From positions 237,025 to 301,024 of the forward strand of contig JAHEMR010000005.1 in assembly GCA_024643545.1 (NCBI GenBank): 64,000 nt of DNA, read 5' to 3'. A model generated the notes under the pieces. The model searched no databases and had not been told where the DNA came from. It saw only the letters and a program-made list of their open reading frames with translations. This DNA comes from Crocinitomicaceae bacterium (GTDB taxonomy: Bacteria; Bacteroidota; Bacteroidia; Flavobacteriales_D; Crocinitomicaceae). A program made the translations under genes and the position numbers. Below, piece after piece: positions 37,115 through 46,700 of the stretch (position 1 is its first letter; every line of letters starts with the position of its first letter).

Positions 37115-38524
37115 CTGATCTTGTTGAAGTCCAAGTGCGATGATCATTGCACACATTCCGAAAATAGGAACAGCTGCTTTATCAGTGTCGAGGAAGTTAT
37201 TCAAGAAAGCATGAATAAAGTAGGTCGACAAGGCCATGATCATACTTAATATCAGAATTCTTGTTCCAGAATCACTTAGAGGAATGCGGTGATACACATA
37301 AATGCTGGTGTAAAATATGCTGGCAACAATTCCTAAAAAGCATAGCAAACCAACAATCCCCATTTCTGCAAGTGCTCCAAGGTATTCACTGTGTGCATTG
37401 CCCATATCCCCGAAATTGGTGGAAATAATCGTGAGGTTTTCAGGCTCTTGAAATGGTGCGTATTCAAAGGCATACGTTCCCGGACCATAGCCAAAAACAG
37501 GTCTCTTTTCGAACATGGCAATGGCACAACTCCACCGGTTAATCCGTTCTAAGTTCGAAGCATCCGTAGAGATGTTTGTCGCGCTTTGCAGGCGTTCATC
37601 AAACGATTCTGTGGTATGATCTTGCTTGTTTCGTGCTAACTCCATTTGAATGGAATCCCATTTGAAAAAAACAATCAGTAGCGCAATTGCAGCAATGCCT
37701 GCTAATGGTTTCCAATTTACTTTGTAATAGATGAGTCCAGCGATAAAAATACAGCCAAAAACACTTAACCATGCGGCTCTTGTATAAGAAAAATATAAAC
37801 CGAGTAAAATCAAGGCGATCATCAGAATTAATACCGCTTGAATTAAGGGTGTATGTTTTTTGTAAAGGTACAATCCAAATACGAGTGGAACATTTAATGC
37901 AACGATGGCTCCATAGATGGTGTGGTCTTTGAAAAATGGCGACATCACCCAGTGACTTTCCTTTTCTCCGAATGCATACATGGAGTGATGGATGATGGTG
38001 TAAATAATGACAATGCACGTGGAGATAATAAATAGCCAAATGAAGGTAAGACGGTTCTTCTCTTTTTGAAAGAAGTAAATCCCAAAATATAAAACTGGAA
38101 CAATGAACCAGAGTTTTGCCAACAAAAATTTAAAGGAAACAATGGGATGTGAACTGGTAATTGAACTGATGAAAATCCAAGAAATGAAAACTCCAACTGA
38201 AAATAAGATGGGTTGTTTCCATAAATACTTGGGCATAAAAGGCTTGTGTAATTGGAGTGCTGACAACCATAACATCAGTCCAAATAGCAATGGCTCACTT
38301 GGGAGAAAGAGTCCAAAACTCGAATTGAATTCTTCTATGTTTATGGAAAGGGGAGTAAAAAAGGCAATTGCAATGAACAGTTTTTCAGTTTGAAACAATG
38401 CAAAATAGATGGCTAATAATCCCGCTGGAAAAAGACTCAAATACGCTTGGTCCTCCCAAATTAATACGGCAAAAACAAGGGACAGAAAGAAACCTACGGT
38501 GCTATAAACGACTGTTTTTTTCAA
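37085..38524 (-). CDS. O-antigen ligase / polymerase family protein (Wzy/WaaL-like)
   Basis: A 479-residue integral membrane protein with about 10-12 hydrophobic segments. The Wzy_C region is recognisable: FSYTRAAWLSVF (~residues 245-256), a large periplasmic loop with RINRWSCAIAMFEKRPVFGYGPGTY (second motif ~340-355), then AHSEYLGALAEMGIVGLL. These proteins either polymerise O-units (Wzy) or ligate the finished chain to lipid A core (WaaL); sequence alone does not decide. The only start codon before membrane segment 1 is TTG at 38524, 4 nt after the Wzz stop; no ATG is available before the first transmembrane helix. It is the last gene of the flippase-Wzz-ligase run. Its 3' end overlaps the EnvC-like gene on the other strand by 30 nt. 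Confidence 0.88.
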   Translation of the reverse strand: MKKTVVYSTVGFFLSLVFAVLIWEDQAYLSLFPAGLLAIYFALFQTEKLFIAIAFFTPLSINIEEFNSSFGLFLPSEPLLFGLMLWLSALQLHKPFMPKYLWKQPILFSVGVFISWIFISSITSSHPIVSFKFLLAKLWFIVPVLYFGIYFFQKEKNRLTFIWLFIISTCIVIIYTIIHHSMYAFGEKESHWVMSPFFKDHTIYGAIVALNVPLVFGLYLYKKHTPLIQAVLILMIALILLGLYFSYTRAAWLSVFGCIFIAGLIYYKVNWKPLAGIAAIALLIVFFKWDSIQMELARNKQDHTTESFDERLQSATNISTDASNLERINRWSCAIAMFEKRPVFGYGPGTYAFEYAPFQEPENLTIISTNFGDMGNAHSEYLGALAEMGIVGLLCFLGIVASIFYTSIYVYHRIPLSDSGTRILILSMIMALSTYFIHAFLNNFLDTDKAAVPIFGMCAMIIALGLQQDQLTSNPERRI

Positions 38525-38528
38525 GACC

Positions 38529-39521
38529 TTATGCTTCGTTCAAATTTAGTTCCTTCACGCGGTGTTGAATTAGCAAAAAGAAAAGTCCAAAAATGAAACC
38601 ACCTATTGTTGAAACTAGCACAATAATCATGCGCTTCGGTTTTTCCTTGCGGTCGGCGACAACAGCTCTTTCAACAACGAACTTATGGTTGAATTTTGCA
38701 TTAGCATCCGACTCTGCTTGTTCGTATGAAACGCGGAAATCTTCAATTTTCACGATTTTTTCATTTCGTTGGTATTCAAGTCCGTCGTAAACTGACCCAT
38801 ATTTGGTGTTGATGTCAATTTTACGTTGAATTTCTGTTTTTTCTGCGGCACTTTTTGAATCTACTAAGGCTTGGTATAGGGTTGCACGTACGTCATTTGG
38901 TAACACGCCTAATTGCGCTAATTCTTCAAGTCTTGTCAGTAAAGAATCGCGTTCATGTTCCATCTGCTTCTTCTTGCGCAAGTTGATTTGAAAAGCAGGA
39001 ATAGTACGTTCGCGAATCATTTCATTTTTCACGGTATCAATCAAGTCAACGATTTCATTTGCCATGTCTGCTGCTTTCTTTGGATCTTTGTCCAATACAT
39101 CAATTTGAATGGAACCAAAACGTGTACGATTAAAGGTGAAATTACCGTAATAGGCTTTGTTTAATTTATAATTTTTGTTGGGATCATTTTCTGAAATTTC
39201 ATAATCCGACAATAAATGGTACTTTTTTACGATGCGATCCTTGATTCTTGAGGATTGTAAAATTTGCACCAACTGTTCTGCTTGCTCTTCTTCTCCGAAG
39301 TCCATGGCAGCCGCTTTAACGTTACGCTGCGCATCAAATGAAACGTTACCTGATGCGGCAGGGAAAACGATGGCAGATGATAAATACATGGGGGTAATCA
39401 GAAATGAAACCACGATGGAAACAATGGCAGCAAAACCTGTAATGATGAAAATCGGTTTTTTATTTTTCCAAATAAATTGGATTAAGCCGAATCGTTCTTG
39501 TTGTAAATTTAATTGTGTCAT
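38529..39521 (-). CDS. Wzz-type polysaccharide chain-length determinant
   Basis: A 330-residue inner-membrane protein of the Wzz/PCP family, which controls the length of O-antigen or exopolysaccharide chains made by Wzy. It has a transmembrane helix near the N-terminus (about residues 30-47, IFIITGFAAIVSIVVSFL), a large periplasmic helical domain with a long charged coiled coil (LRKKKQMEHERDSLLTRLEE), and a second helix near the end (MIIVLVSTIGGFIFGLFFLL) preceded by the family's proline-containing KEKPKR. There is no C-terminal tyrosine kinase domain, so it belongs to the non-kinase class. The ATG at 39521 gives the usual short cytoplasmic N-terminus. The ligase gene begins 4 nt downstream; the flippase gene ends 77 nt upstream. 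Confidence 0.9.
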   Translation of the reverse strand: MTQLNLQQERFGLIQFIWKNKKPIFIITGFAAIVSIVVSFLITPMYLSSAIVFPAASGNVSFDAQRNVKAAAMDFGEEEQAEQLVQILQSSRIKDRIVKKYHLLSDYEISENDPNKNYKLNKAYYGNFTFNRTRFGSIQIDVLDKDPKKAADMANEIVDLIDTVKNEMIRERTIPAFQINLRKKKQMEHERDSLLTRLEELAQLGVLPNDVRATLYQALVDSKSAAEKTEIQRKIDINTKYGSVYDGLEYQRNEKIVKIEDFRVSYEQAESDANAKFNHKFVVERAVVADRKEKPKRMIIVLVSTIGGFIFGLFFLLIQHRVKELNLNEA

Positions 39522-39598
39522 ATCTTATTTAGCTCCGCGAAGTTATGATTTTTGCCGCAAGCTATGACAATAACTCCGAAATTCAAAAAATATTTGAT

Positions 39599-41065
39599 TT
39601 ATAAGCGGGATAAAAAGAGATTTTTTAGTTGCTTGAGTTCGATGAATTTGAAAACAAACATGAGAATCAATCCAAGCAGTAATTCGATCCCTAGAATTAG
39701 ACCAAATGAATTGCCTAGATAATTGTTGTCTGAAGTCAAGAGTGCAAAAAGAAAAAGTAAAATGGAACCTATCACGCTAAATGTAAATAGCACCCATTTC
39801 CCGATTTGCAAAAATCCGATGTTTAATTGGAAATTCTTTGCACACAAAATGAATTGTGTAATGGCCATAATCATTTGGGTAACAAATGCGGTAAATCCTG
39901 CACCGGCTGCTCCGTACTTTGGAATTAGAAAGATGTTTAGGCCTATGTTCAGAACAACACCAATGGCAGAAATGATATTCAATTCTTTTAAATGACCATT
40001 TGCGGTTAAGAGTGTTCCAAAGACAAAATTCATGGCAATTCCAATGAAACTTAACATCAACCAGATAAATGGAAGTTCAGCCCCTTCGAAAGAGGTATAG
40101 ATCAGATAAAGGATCTGTTGTTCGTGAAGAATTATGATAAAAATAACTACAATCACCCCACTCATGAGAAAATTGGCGGATAATAGCACCAATTCCCGCA
40201 CTTTTTGTACTGATTCTTGCAATACGTTCGAAAACATCGGGAATAAAAGTCCGGCGAAAATCATTCCGAACATATAAAGTGCATCAAGCAAACGAAATCC
40301 TTTGGCGTAAATTCCGGCCTGTATATTGCCATTTGCTCCTAACTCATGCAAAAGAACTCCGTCGATACGTGTGTAGATGGACATGAGAATAATCAAGAGG
40401 GCATAGGGTAAACTTTTTTGAAGCACGGATTTAAAATGCTTCAAATCGATTTGCCATTGAATCTTCCCAACAATGCGTTTAAAGAAAACAAACGCCAAAA
40501 GAAAAGTGAGAAAATAACCGAAAGTTTGTAATTGAATGTAAAGGGGAATAGTCATCTGATATCCCGTATGGAAAAGCAAAACGGTACCTGCGGTTAAAAT
40601 CAGAATAATTCGATCAAAAACAGAAAAAAAGGAGTCGAGTTTGTAGTGTTGTAGTCCTGAAAAGAATCCTCGGAAATATGCAATAAAAACGATGAATAAT
40701 TGATTTAATCCCAAAAAGAAAAGCAGTTTTAAGGCCATGGAGTCATAACCTAATAAAAACGCGGATGTGAAGAGAATCCCAATGTAAACAAGAAATAGAA
40801 CCAATCTCAGGAGTAGAATACTACTTATTTGGGATTTAGCTTCTTCTTGGTTATTCGCTACAGTCTTAATGACGTAATTATTAATCCCTAAATCCATGAG
40901 GATATTGAGAATTAATGATAAACTCAATAATGAAAAATATAAACCGTATTGATCGAGTCCAATAACGTTTTGAACCTGTGCATCAATCCCAAAGATTGCA
41001 ATGGGTTTGATCAATAAATTGAGCAGAAGTGAAAACAGTAAGTTCGAAAAAAAAATACGATGCAT
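39599..41065 (-). CDS. Polysaccharide flippase (Wzx-like, MOP superfamily)
   Basis: From ATG 41065 the protein has 488 residues with about 12-14 transmembrane helices in the pattern of the MOP/Wzx exporters. A TTG seven codons upstream is rejected because it adds an Arg/Asn-rich leader. Typical landmarks are the N-terminal GLDQYGLYFSLLSLSLILNI with an early LGINNYVIKTVA, and ELNIISAIGVVLNIGLNIFLIPKYGAAGAGFTAFVTQ in the second half. Wzx proteins move undecaprenyl-linked sugar units across the inner membrane. The substrate cannot be inferred because no glycosyltransferase cluster is adjacent in the window. It begins 32 nt after the stop codon of the 898-residue adhesin and precedes Wzz and the ligase, so all are likely read from one transcript. 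Confidence 0.9.
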   Translation of the reverse strand: MHRIFFSNLLFSLLLNLLIKPIAIFGIDAQVQNVIGLDQYGLYFSLLSLSLILNILMDLGINNYVIKTVANNQEEAKSQISSILLLRLVLFLVYIGILFTSAFLLGYDSMALKLLFFLGLNQLFIVFIAYFRGFFSGLQHYKLDSFFSVFDRIILILTAGTVLLFHTGYQMTIPLYIQLQTFGYFLTFLLAFVFFKRIVGKIQWQIDLKHFKSVLQKSLPYALLIILMSIYTRIDGVLLHELGANGNIQAGIYAKGFRLLDALYMFGMIFAGLLFPMFSNVLQESVQKVRELVLLSANFLMSGVIVVIFIIILHEQQILYLIYTSFEGAELPFIWLMLSFIGIAMNFVFGTLLTANGHLKELNIISAIGVVLNIGLNIFLIPKYGAAGAGFTAFVTQMIMAITQFILCAKNFQLNIGFLQIGKWVLFTFSVIGSILLFLFALLTSDNNYLGNSFGLILGIELLLGLILMFVFKFIELKQLKNLFLSRL

Positions 41066-41097
41066 ATTGTTGCGCCTGTTTTGCAAAAGACAGGTTC

Positions 41098-43794
41098 TTA
41101 TCTAATTAGGTTAACGGTGCCCGTAACAACTATTCGTTCATCCAAGTCTGGGTTTTTGAATACGATGCGATAGGTATACGTTCCTTCGAGCGCATCCATT
41201 CCTTCTTCACCGATGGACCCATCCCAACCGAAAAGTACATTTTGCGTTTCAAACACCACTTCTCCCCAACGGTTGTAAATCTGCATTTCAAAGTTTGACG
41301 GGTCATAACCAGAGTAGAAAATAGGCAAGAATACTTGATTGTTTTGATCTCCATCTGGCGTGAAACTATTCGGGATGTAATAGAGTTCGTTGTATTGGTA
41401 TCCAATCGAAATAGACATGCTGTCCAAACAATTAAGATCAGTGGACGCAATTAAGTTAATCGTATAACCGTTCATGGTACTTTGGAAAACATGTGAGGGT
41501 TCTATGTCCGTGGACATTGTTCCATCCCCGAAATTCCACACATAATTCGTGGCCCCTGTAGAAAGGTTACTAAATTGAACATATTGCGCCTCGTTCGTGA
41601 AAACACTTATTGGAGATTCGAAAGTAGCAATCGGAAGATTTTCTACATAAATGTAATTGGCAACTGAGTTGGATGCAAAACATCCATTTATTGTCGTTGC
41701 TGCTAGCGTAACATCATAAGTTCCCCCGGTTGGAAAAACGAGTGTAGTCGATGCGCCTGTTCCTGTTAGGGCATTGCTCGTGGACCAACTATAGCTTGCG
41801 TTGGTTTGGTCTGTCGCTGTGAACGTAACGCCAAGTGGCGCACAACCTTCAACAATGTTAGAAGTGAACGTAACAATTGGCAACGGATTTACGGTAACGG
41901 TCCCATTAGCCGGTAAACTAGGACAGTTTAACAAGGTGTAAATGACGGTTAAAGTGGTATCTACCGATGGACTCAAAGTTTGACTCGCGCCTCCCGGGTT
42001 GTTTAGTGGACCCCATGTATAACTACCACCTGTAAGGTTTGGAGTTGCGGTTAGCGTCACATTGTCACCATCACAAATGGTTGCACTTGATAAAGTCACA
42101 ACCGGAATTGGATTCACCGTAACAATGGCATTCACACTTGGACTCGTACAGTTATTCAAGGTATATGCAACAGAGTAAGTTGTTGTTGAAGCCGGGCTTA
42201 CCTGAATGGAACTCGTTGTTTCATTGGTGGACCATAAATAGGTTCCGTTCGGTAGATTAGCACTAGCATTTAAAGTTGCAACATCGCCAAAACAAATCGT
42301 TGTGTTCGAAGTAGAAGCAACCGGAATTGGATTCACAAGAACAGTTGCACTCGCAGTATCGGTACACCCTTGTAAGTTGTATATCACCGAGTAGGTAGAA
42401 GTAATATTTGGAGAAACAGTAATGGAATTGCTTGTAGAAGCGAGGGGAGACCATGTATACGTCCCTCCAGTAAGGTCCACTGAACTGTTGATTGTGGTAC
42501 TTGAACCGATACAAATGGTGTCATTAGCAACGGTTACAATTGGATTGGGTTTAACAATGATACTCGCAGAAACACTTGGGGAAACGCAACCATTGGAACT
42601 GGTGTAAACTACTGAATAGTTTGTACTCACCGTTGGAGCTGCACTTAGCGATGCTGTAGTGGCACCTGTGGACCACAAGAATGTTCCACCAGCAGCGATA
42701 TTTGAAACAAACAATGTTCCAGTTTGACCTAGGCAAATGCTATCATTTACAATTTGTGGTTGAGGGGTTGGTTCAACGGTTACTAAAACGGTATTCGTTC
42801 CAGTACAACCATTGACATTGTATTCCACTGTGTAAGTGGTATTTGTCGTTGGACTGACTGACAATGTAGATCCACTTCCCAAGATATTCCCTCCCAAGGA
42901 CCATGTCCACGTTCCACCTGCTGTTGATGAGCTCGCAGTCAATGTACCAGAACCGCCCTGACAAATTGTAATGGGTGGAACTGTAATTGTCGGACCAGGA
43001 TTGACAACAACAGAAGTCGTTCCGTTGGCTGTTCCACAGTTAGGTACTGTAACGACAACAGTGTAGTTTCCAGCTGCCGCTAATGTCGTTGGTGTAATAG
43101 TTGGATTTTGAACCGCAGACGTAAATCCATTTGGTCCTGTCCATGCATACGTATATGCTCCAGTTGAATTGGCAGTTGTTGTTAAATTCAGAGCTTGCCC
43201 AGCACAAATTGGACTATTTGACCCTGCTGTTACCGTTGGTGTTTGACAACAGTTGATGTACATGGTAATGCGTCCGATGTTGTAATTAACCTCAGACCAA
43301 ATATTTGCCATTGCAGCACCAGTTCCAGCCGGACATGATTGCATTCCACTTCGCTGCAAAGTCGTGTTAAAACCGTTAATACTTGTGACAAAATTCGCTG
43401 GCCCATAACTATTGACACAATTTGCTCCACGTGCACCATATACACCAATAATATCACCTGTCGCGATGGGAATATTGCACGGAACTATTCCGGTTGCAGG
43501 TGCATTTGTAATGGTAAATAATTGAACAAAGCTATTCGTAGTTCCAGCAAAAGCAGGTGGTGGTCCAGCAGTGAATCTAACGACGCGAATGGTTTGAGTA
43601 CCCGTTGCGTTGGCATCTGGTGGGACATTTAATCCACAAATCGTGAAGTTGGTTGGTGCTGTAAAGTGGTATCCCCGAATCATACTGCTAAAGGTGGTGA
43701 CTTGTGTTCCAACACTGATTGGAGTCCCTTGCGAAAAAACAGGGCTGACACACCAAAGGATTATATTAAGTATTAAGAGGGATTTAAATTTCAC
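41098..43794 (-). CDS. Secreted adhesin with gliding-motility C-terminal (CHU_C) domain
   Basis: An 898-residue protein starting with GTG at 43794, directly before a good signal peptide (MKFKSLLILNIILWCVSPVFS). An N-terminal domain (about residues 22-185) contains TNFTICGL, GDIIGVYGARGANC and ITMYINCC, and recurs in the 1939-residue adhesin. About eight Ig/PKD-like domains of roughly 75 residues follow (repeating NGTYLWSTN / TTTYSVAYTLNNC patterns), then a PKD domain (YVWNFGDGT) and the type B T9SS sorting domain: YYIPNSFTPDGDQNNQ, IYNRWGEVVFE, GWDGS, TYTYRIVFK, ending VNLIR. The start is only 2 nt after the stop of the 2751-residue adhesin, so translation is probably coupled. It likely functions on the cell surface in adhesion or gliding. 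Confidence 0.87.
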   Translation of the reverse strand: MKFKSLLILNIILWCVSPVFSQGTPISVGTQVTTFSSMIRGYHFTAPTNFTICGLNVPPDANATGTQTIRVVRFTAGPPPAFAGTTNSFVQLFTITNAPATGIVPCNIPIATGDIIGVYGARGANCVNSYGPANFVTSINGFNTTLQRSGMQSCPAGTGAAMANIWSEVNYNIGRITMYINCCQTPTVTAGSNSPICAGQALNLTTTANSTGAYTYAWTGPNGFTSAVQNPTITPTTLAAAGNYTVVVTVPNCGTANGTTSVVVNPGPTITVPPITICQGGSGTLTASSSTAGGTWTWSLGGNILGSGSTLSVSPTTNTTYTVEYNVNGCTGTNTVLVTVEPTPQPQIVNDSICLGQTGTLFVSNIAAGGTFLWSTGATTASLSAAPTVSTNYSVVYTSSNGCVSPSVSASIIVKPNPIVTVANDTICIGSSTTINSSVDLTGGTYTWSPLASTSNSITVSPNITSTYSVIYNLQGCTDTASATVLVNPIPVASTSNTTICFGDVATLNASANLPNGTYLWSTNETTSSIQVSPASTTTYSVAYTLNNCTSPSVNAIVTVNPIPVVTLSSATICDGDNVTLTATPNLTGGSYTWGPLNNPGGASQTLSPSVDTTLTVIYTLLNCPSLPANGTVTVNPLPIVTFTSNIVEGCAPLGVTFTATDQTNASYSWSTSNALTGTGASTTLVFPTGGTYDVTLAATTINGCFASNSVANYIYVENLPIATFESPISVFTNEAQYVQFSNLSTGATNYVWNFGDGTMSTDIEPSHVFQSTMNGYTINLIASTDLNCLDSMSISIGYQYNELYYIPNSFTPDGDQNNQVFLPIFYSGYDPSNFEMQIYNRWGEVVFETQNVLFGWDGSIGEEGMDALEGTYTYRIVFKNPDLDERIVVTGTVNLIR

Positions 43795-43796
43795 GT

Positions 43797-46700
43797 TTAT
43801 CTAATTAAGTTAACATGACCAGTGATCATTTTTCGCTCGTCAAAAGTAGGTATTTTAATGAAGATTTGGTAAGTATACACACCGACTTCCGCATCTTTCC
43901 CTTGTAATCCATATGATCCATCCCAACCGACGCTTGGATTATTGCTTTCAAAAATAACCTCACCCCATCGGTTGTAAATATACATGGTGTAATGGTAGAT
44001 ATCAATTCCGCTAGTGAATATAGGCGTGAACAGTTGGTTATTCATGTCCCCATCTGGGGTAAATGTATTTGGAATGTAATAAACTAATCCTGGGTCATAT
44101 CCAATAAAAAACTGTGTTGTGTCCGTACATCCTAAATTTGAAATGGCAGTTAAAATGATTAATGAACCAAGGTTGTTTTCTTCGAACGCATGCAAAGGTC
44201 CTTCTTCAGTTGATGTTCCACCATCGCCAAAGTCCCATAGATAGGTCGCTGCACCTAAACTATTATTCATAAAACTCAAGGTTTGACTTGGCTCCGTAAA
44301 TTGAGTGGAGGAAGGCTCAAATGCCGCAATCGGATAATTGTCAACTTGAATGTAATTAGAGATGGTCTCCGTTACAGTACATCCATTAAAGGTCGTCGTT
44401 AAGGAAACATCAAAACCTCCATTCATTTGAAACTGCAAACTTGCTTGAGAACCAGCAGCAGTTAATGCATTGCTTGTTGACCAATTATAGCTCGCGTTAC
44501 TAAGATCATCCGCAGTTAATGTCACGGACATTGGTGCACATCCTTGTGTTACCGAAGCACTAAAGGTCGCGATTGGAAGTGGATTTACGTTTATAGCACT
44601 TGATGCTACAGGGCTTGTACAGCCATTTAAAACATAGTAAACAGTAAGCGTTGTGTCATTCATCGGCGTAAGCGTTTGACTCGATGCACCGACTACGCCT
44701 GGAGTACCCCAGTAAAATGTTCCGCCAGGTAAGTTTGGTATGGCAGTAATAGTAGCGTTGCTTCCTGCACAAACGGTACTATTGTTTACACCAAGTGTTG
44801 GAACTGGATTAACAGTTACAATGGCATTCACAATTGGACTTACACATCCATTTAAATTATATACAACCGAATACGTTGTCGTACTAGTTGGATTCACTTG
44901 AATGGTATCGTTTTGAGCTGTTGTGGACCATATAAAAGTTCCACCTGCTAATGGAGCACTTGCAATCAATTCAGCAGTTTGTCCATTACAGATGGTCTGA
45001 TTTGTTGTAAGAGGAGTAGAAACTGGTTTCACATAAATTTCTGTCGTACTCGTGTCAGAACAACCATTCAATGAATACACAACTTGATAATTTGTTGTTG
45101 TATTTGGACTTACCGAAATACTTGATGTGGTTGCATTTGTTGGTATCCAGGCATATGTACCACCTGCGAGATTTACATTAGAGCTAATTGTTGTGCTCTG
45201 TCCAATACAAATCGTATCGTTTTGTGTACTAACTACAGGGTATGGATGCACGGTAATAGTCATGCTTGTCGTATTGGCACACAATCCAGTATTTGGTTGA
45301 AATGTATAACTTGTTGTAGCGGTATAGTTTGGCGCTGGACTCCACGTACCTGCTACGTTATTCGTAGAAGTCGTTGGTAATGTGAACGATCCATTAGTAC
45401 AAATCGCGGCGATTTGGGTGAAAGTCGGATTGGTATTTGGCGTAAAAGTAATGGTGATGCTTTCGGTGTCGAAACATCCGTTGGCATTGGTACCTGTGTA
45501 AGTATAAGTTCCAGCAGTGGTTACGTTTAAAGCTGCCATGCTAGATACTACGGATGTGCCATTACTCCAAGATGCATTTGTTCCGCCAACTCCTGTAAGG
45601 GAAATTTGAGTCGTATTACAATCGAGCACTGTTGAATTGGTATTATTAGTAATCGATGCTGTAGGAGTAACAATATTTTGAGTAATAACCTGATTCGCAG
45701 TTGCGGTACAACCATTTGCGGAAGTTACAGTTACAGTGTACGTGCCTGGTGAAGTTATGGAAAGTAACGATGCCGTTCCAACAACAGTGGTTCCATTCGA
45801 CCAAGAATACGTTCCTCCACCTGTTGCTGTCAAAGAAATGGCTGTTGTTGTACAGGTTAAGATTGTCGAAGTTGGAACATTGATTCCGGCTGTTGGAGCA
45901 ATTGAATTTTGTGTAATTGTTGACGCTGCAGTAGCTGTACAGCCATTGGTTCCTGTGACTGTTACGGTATATGTTCCTGGTGTTGTAACCACTAGTGTGG
46001 CACTAGTTCCAACAACAGTTGTTCCATTCGACCAAGAATAGGTTCCTCCTCCAGTTGCTGTTAATGTGATACTCGTCGTAGTACAAGTTAACACGGTAGT
46101 TACTGGTGTTATAATGGCAGCAGCAGGCGCACCAATATTTTGCGTAATCGTTTGACTCGCAGTTCCTGTACAACCGTTTGCGGCAGTTAATGTAACGGTA
46201 TAGACACCTGGCGTAGTCACGGTTAATAATGGATTTGTACTGATCGGAGCAGGATTCGTCCAAGCGAAATTCCCTGTCCCATTCGCAGTTAATGCTATGT
46301 TCGTTGTAGTACAGGTTAATACACTTGAAATGGGAGGAGTAATACTGACAACTGGTGCAGCATTGTTTTGTGTGATAACTTGTGAAGCCGTTGCTGTACA
46401 GCCGTTTGCTGCAGTTACCGTTACCGTATATGTGCCCGCTGCAGTTGCATTTAATGTTGAATTTGTTCCAAGAACCGCTGTCCCATTGGACCAAGAATAC
46501 GCTCCGCCTCCAGTTGCAGTAAGAACAATACTTGGTGAGGTACATGTCACAACCGTAGTCGTCGGTGTTGTAATGACAGCAGTTGGAGCCGAAGTGTTTT
46601 GTGTGATGGTCTGACTTGCAGTTGCAGTACAGCCATTTACACCTGTGACGGTCACGGTATAAATTCCAGGTACAGATACTGCTAGAATCGAGGAAGTACC

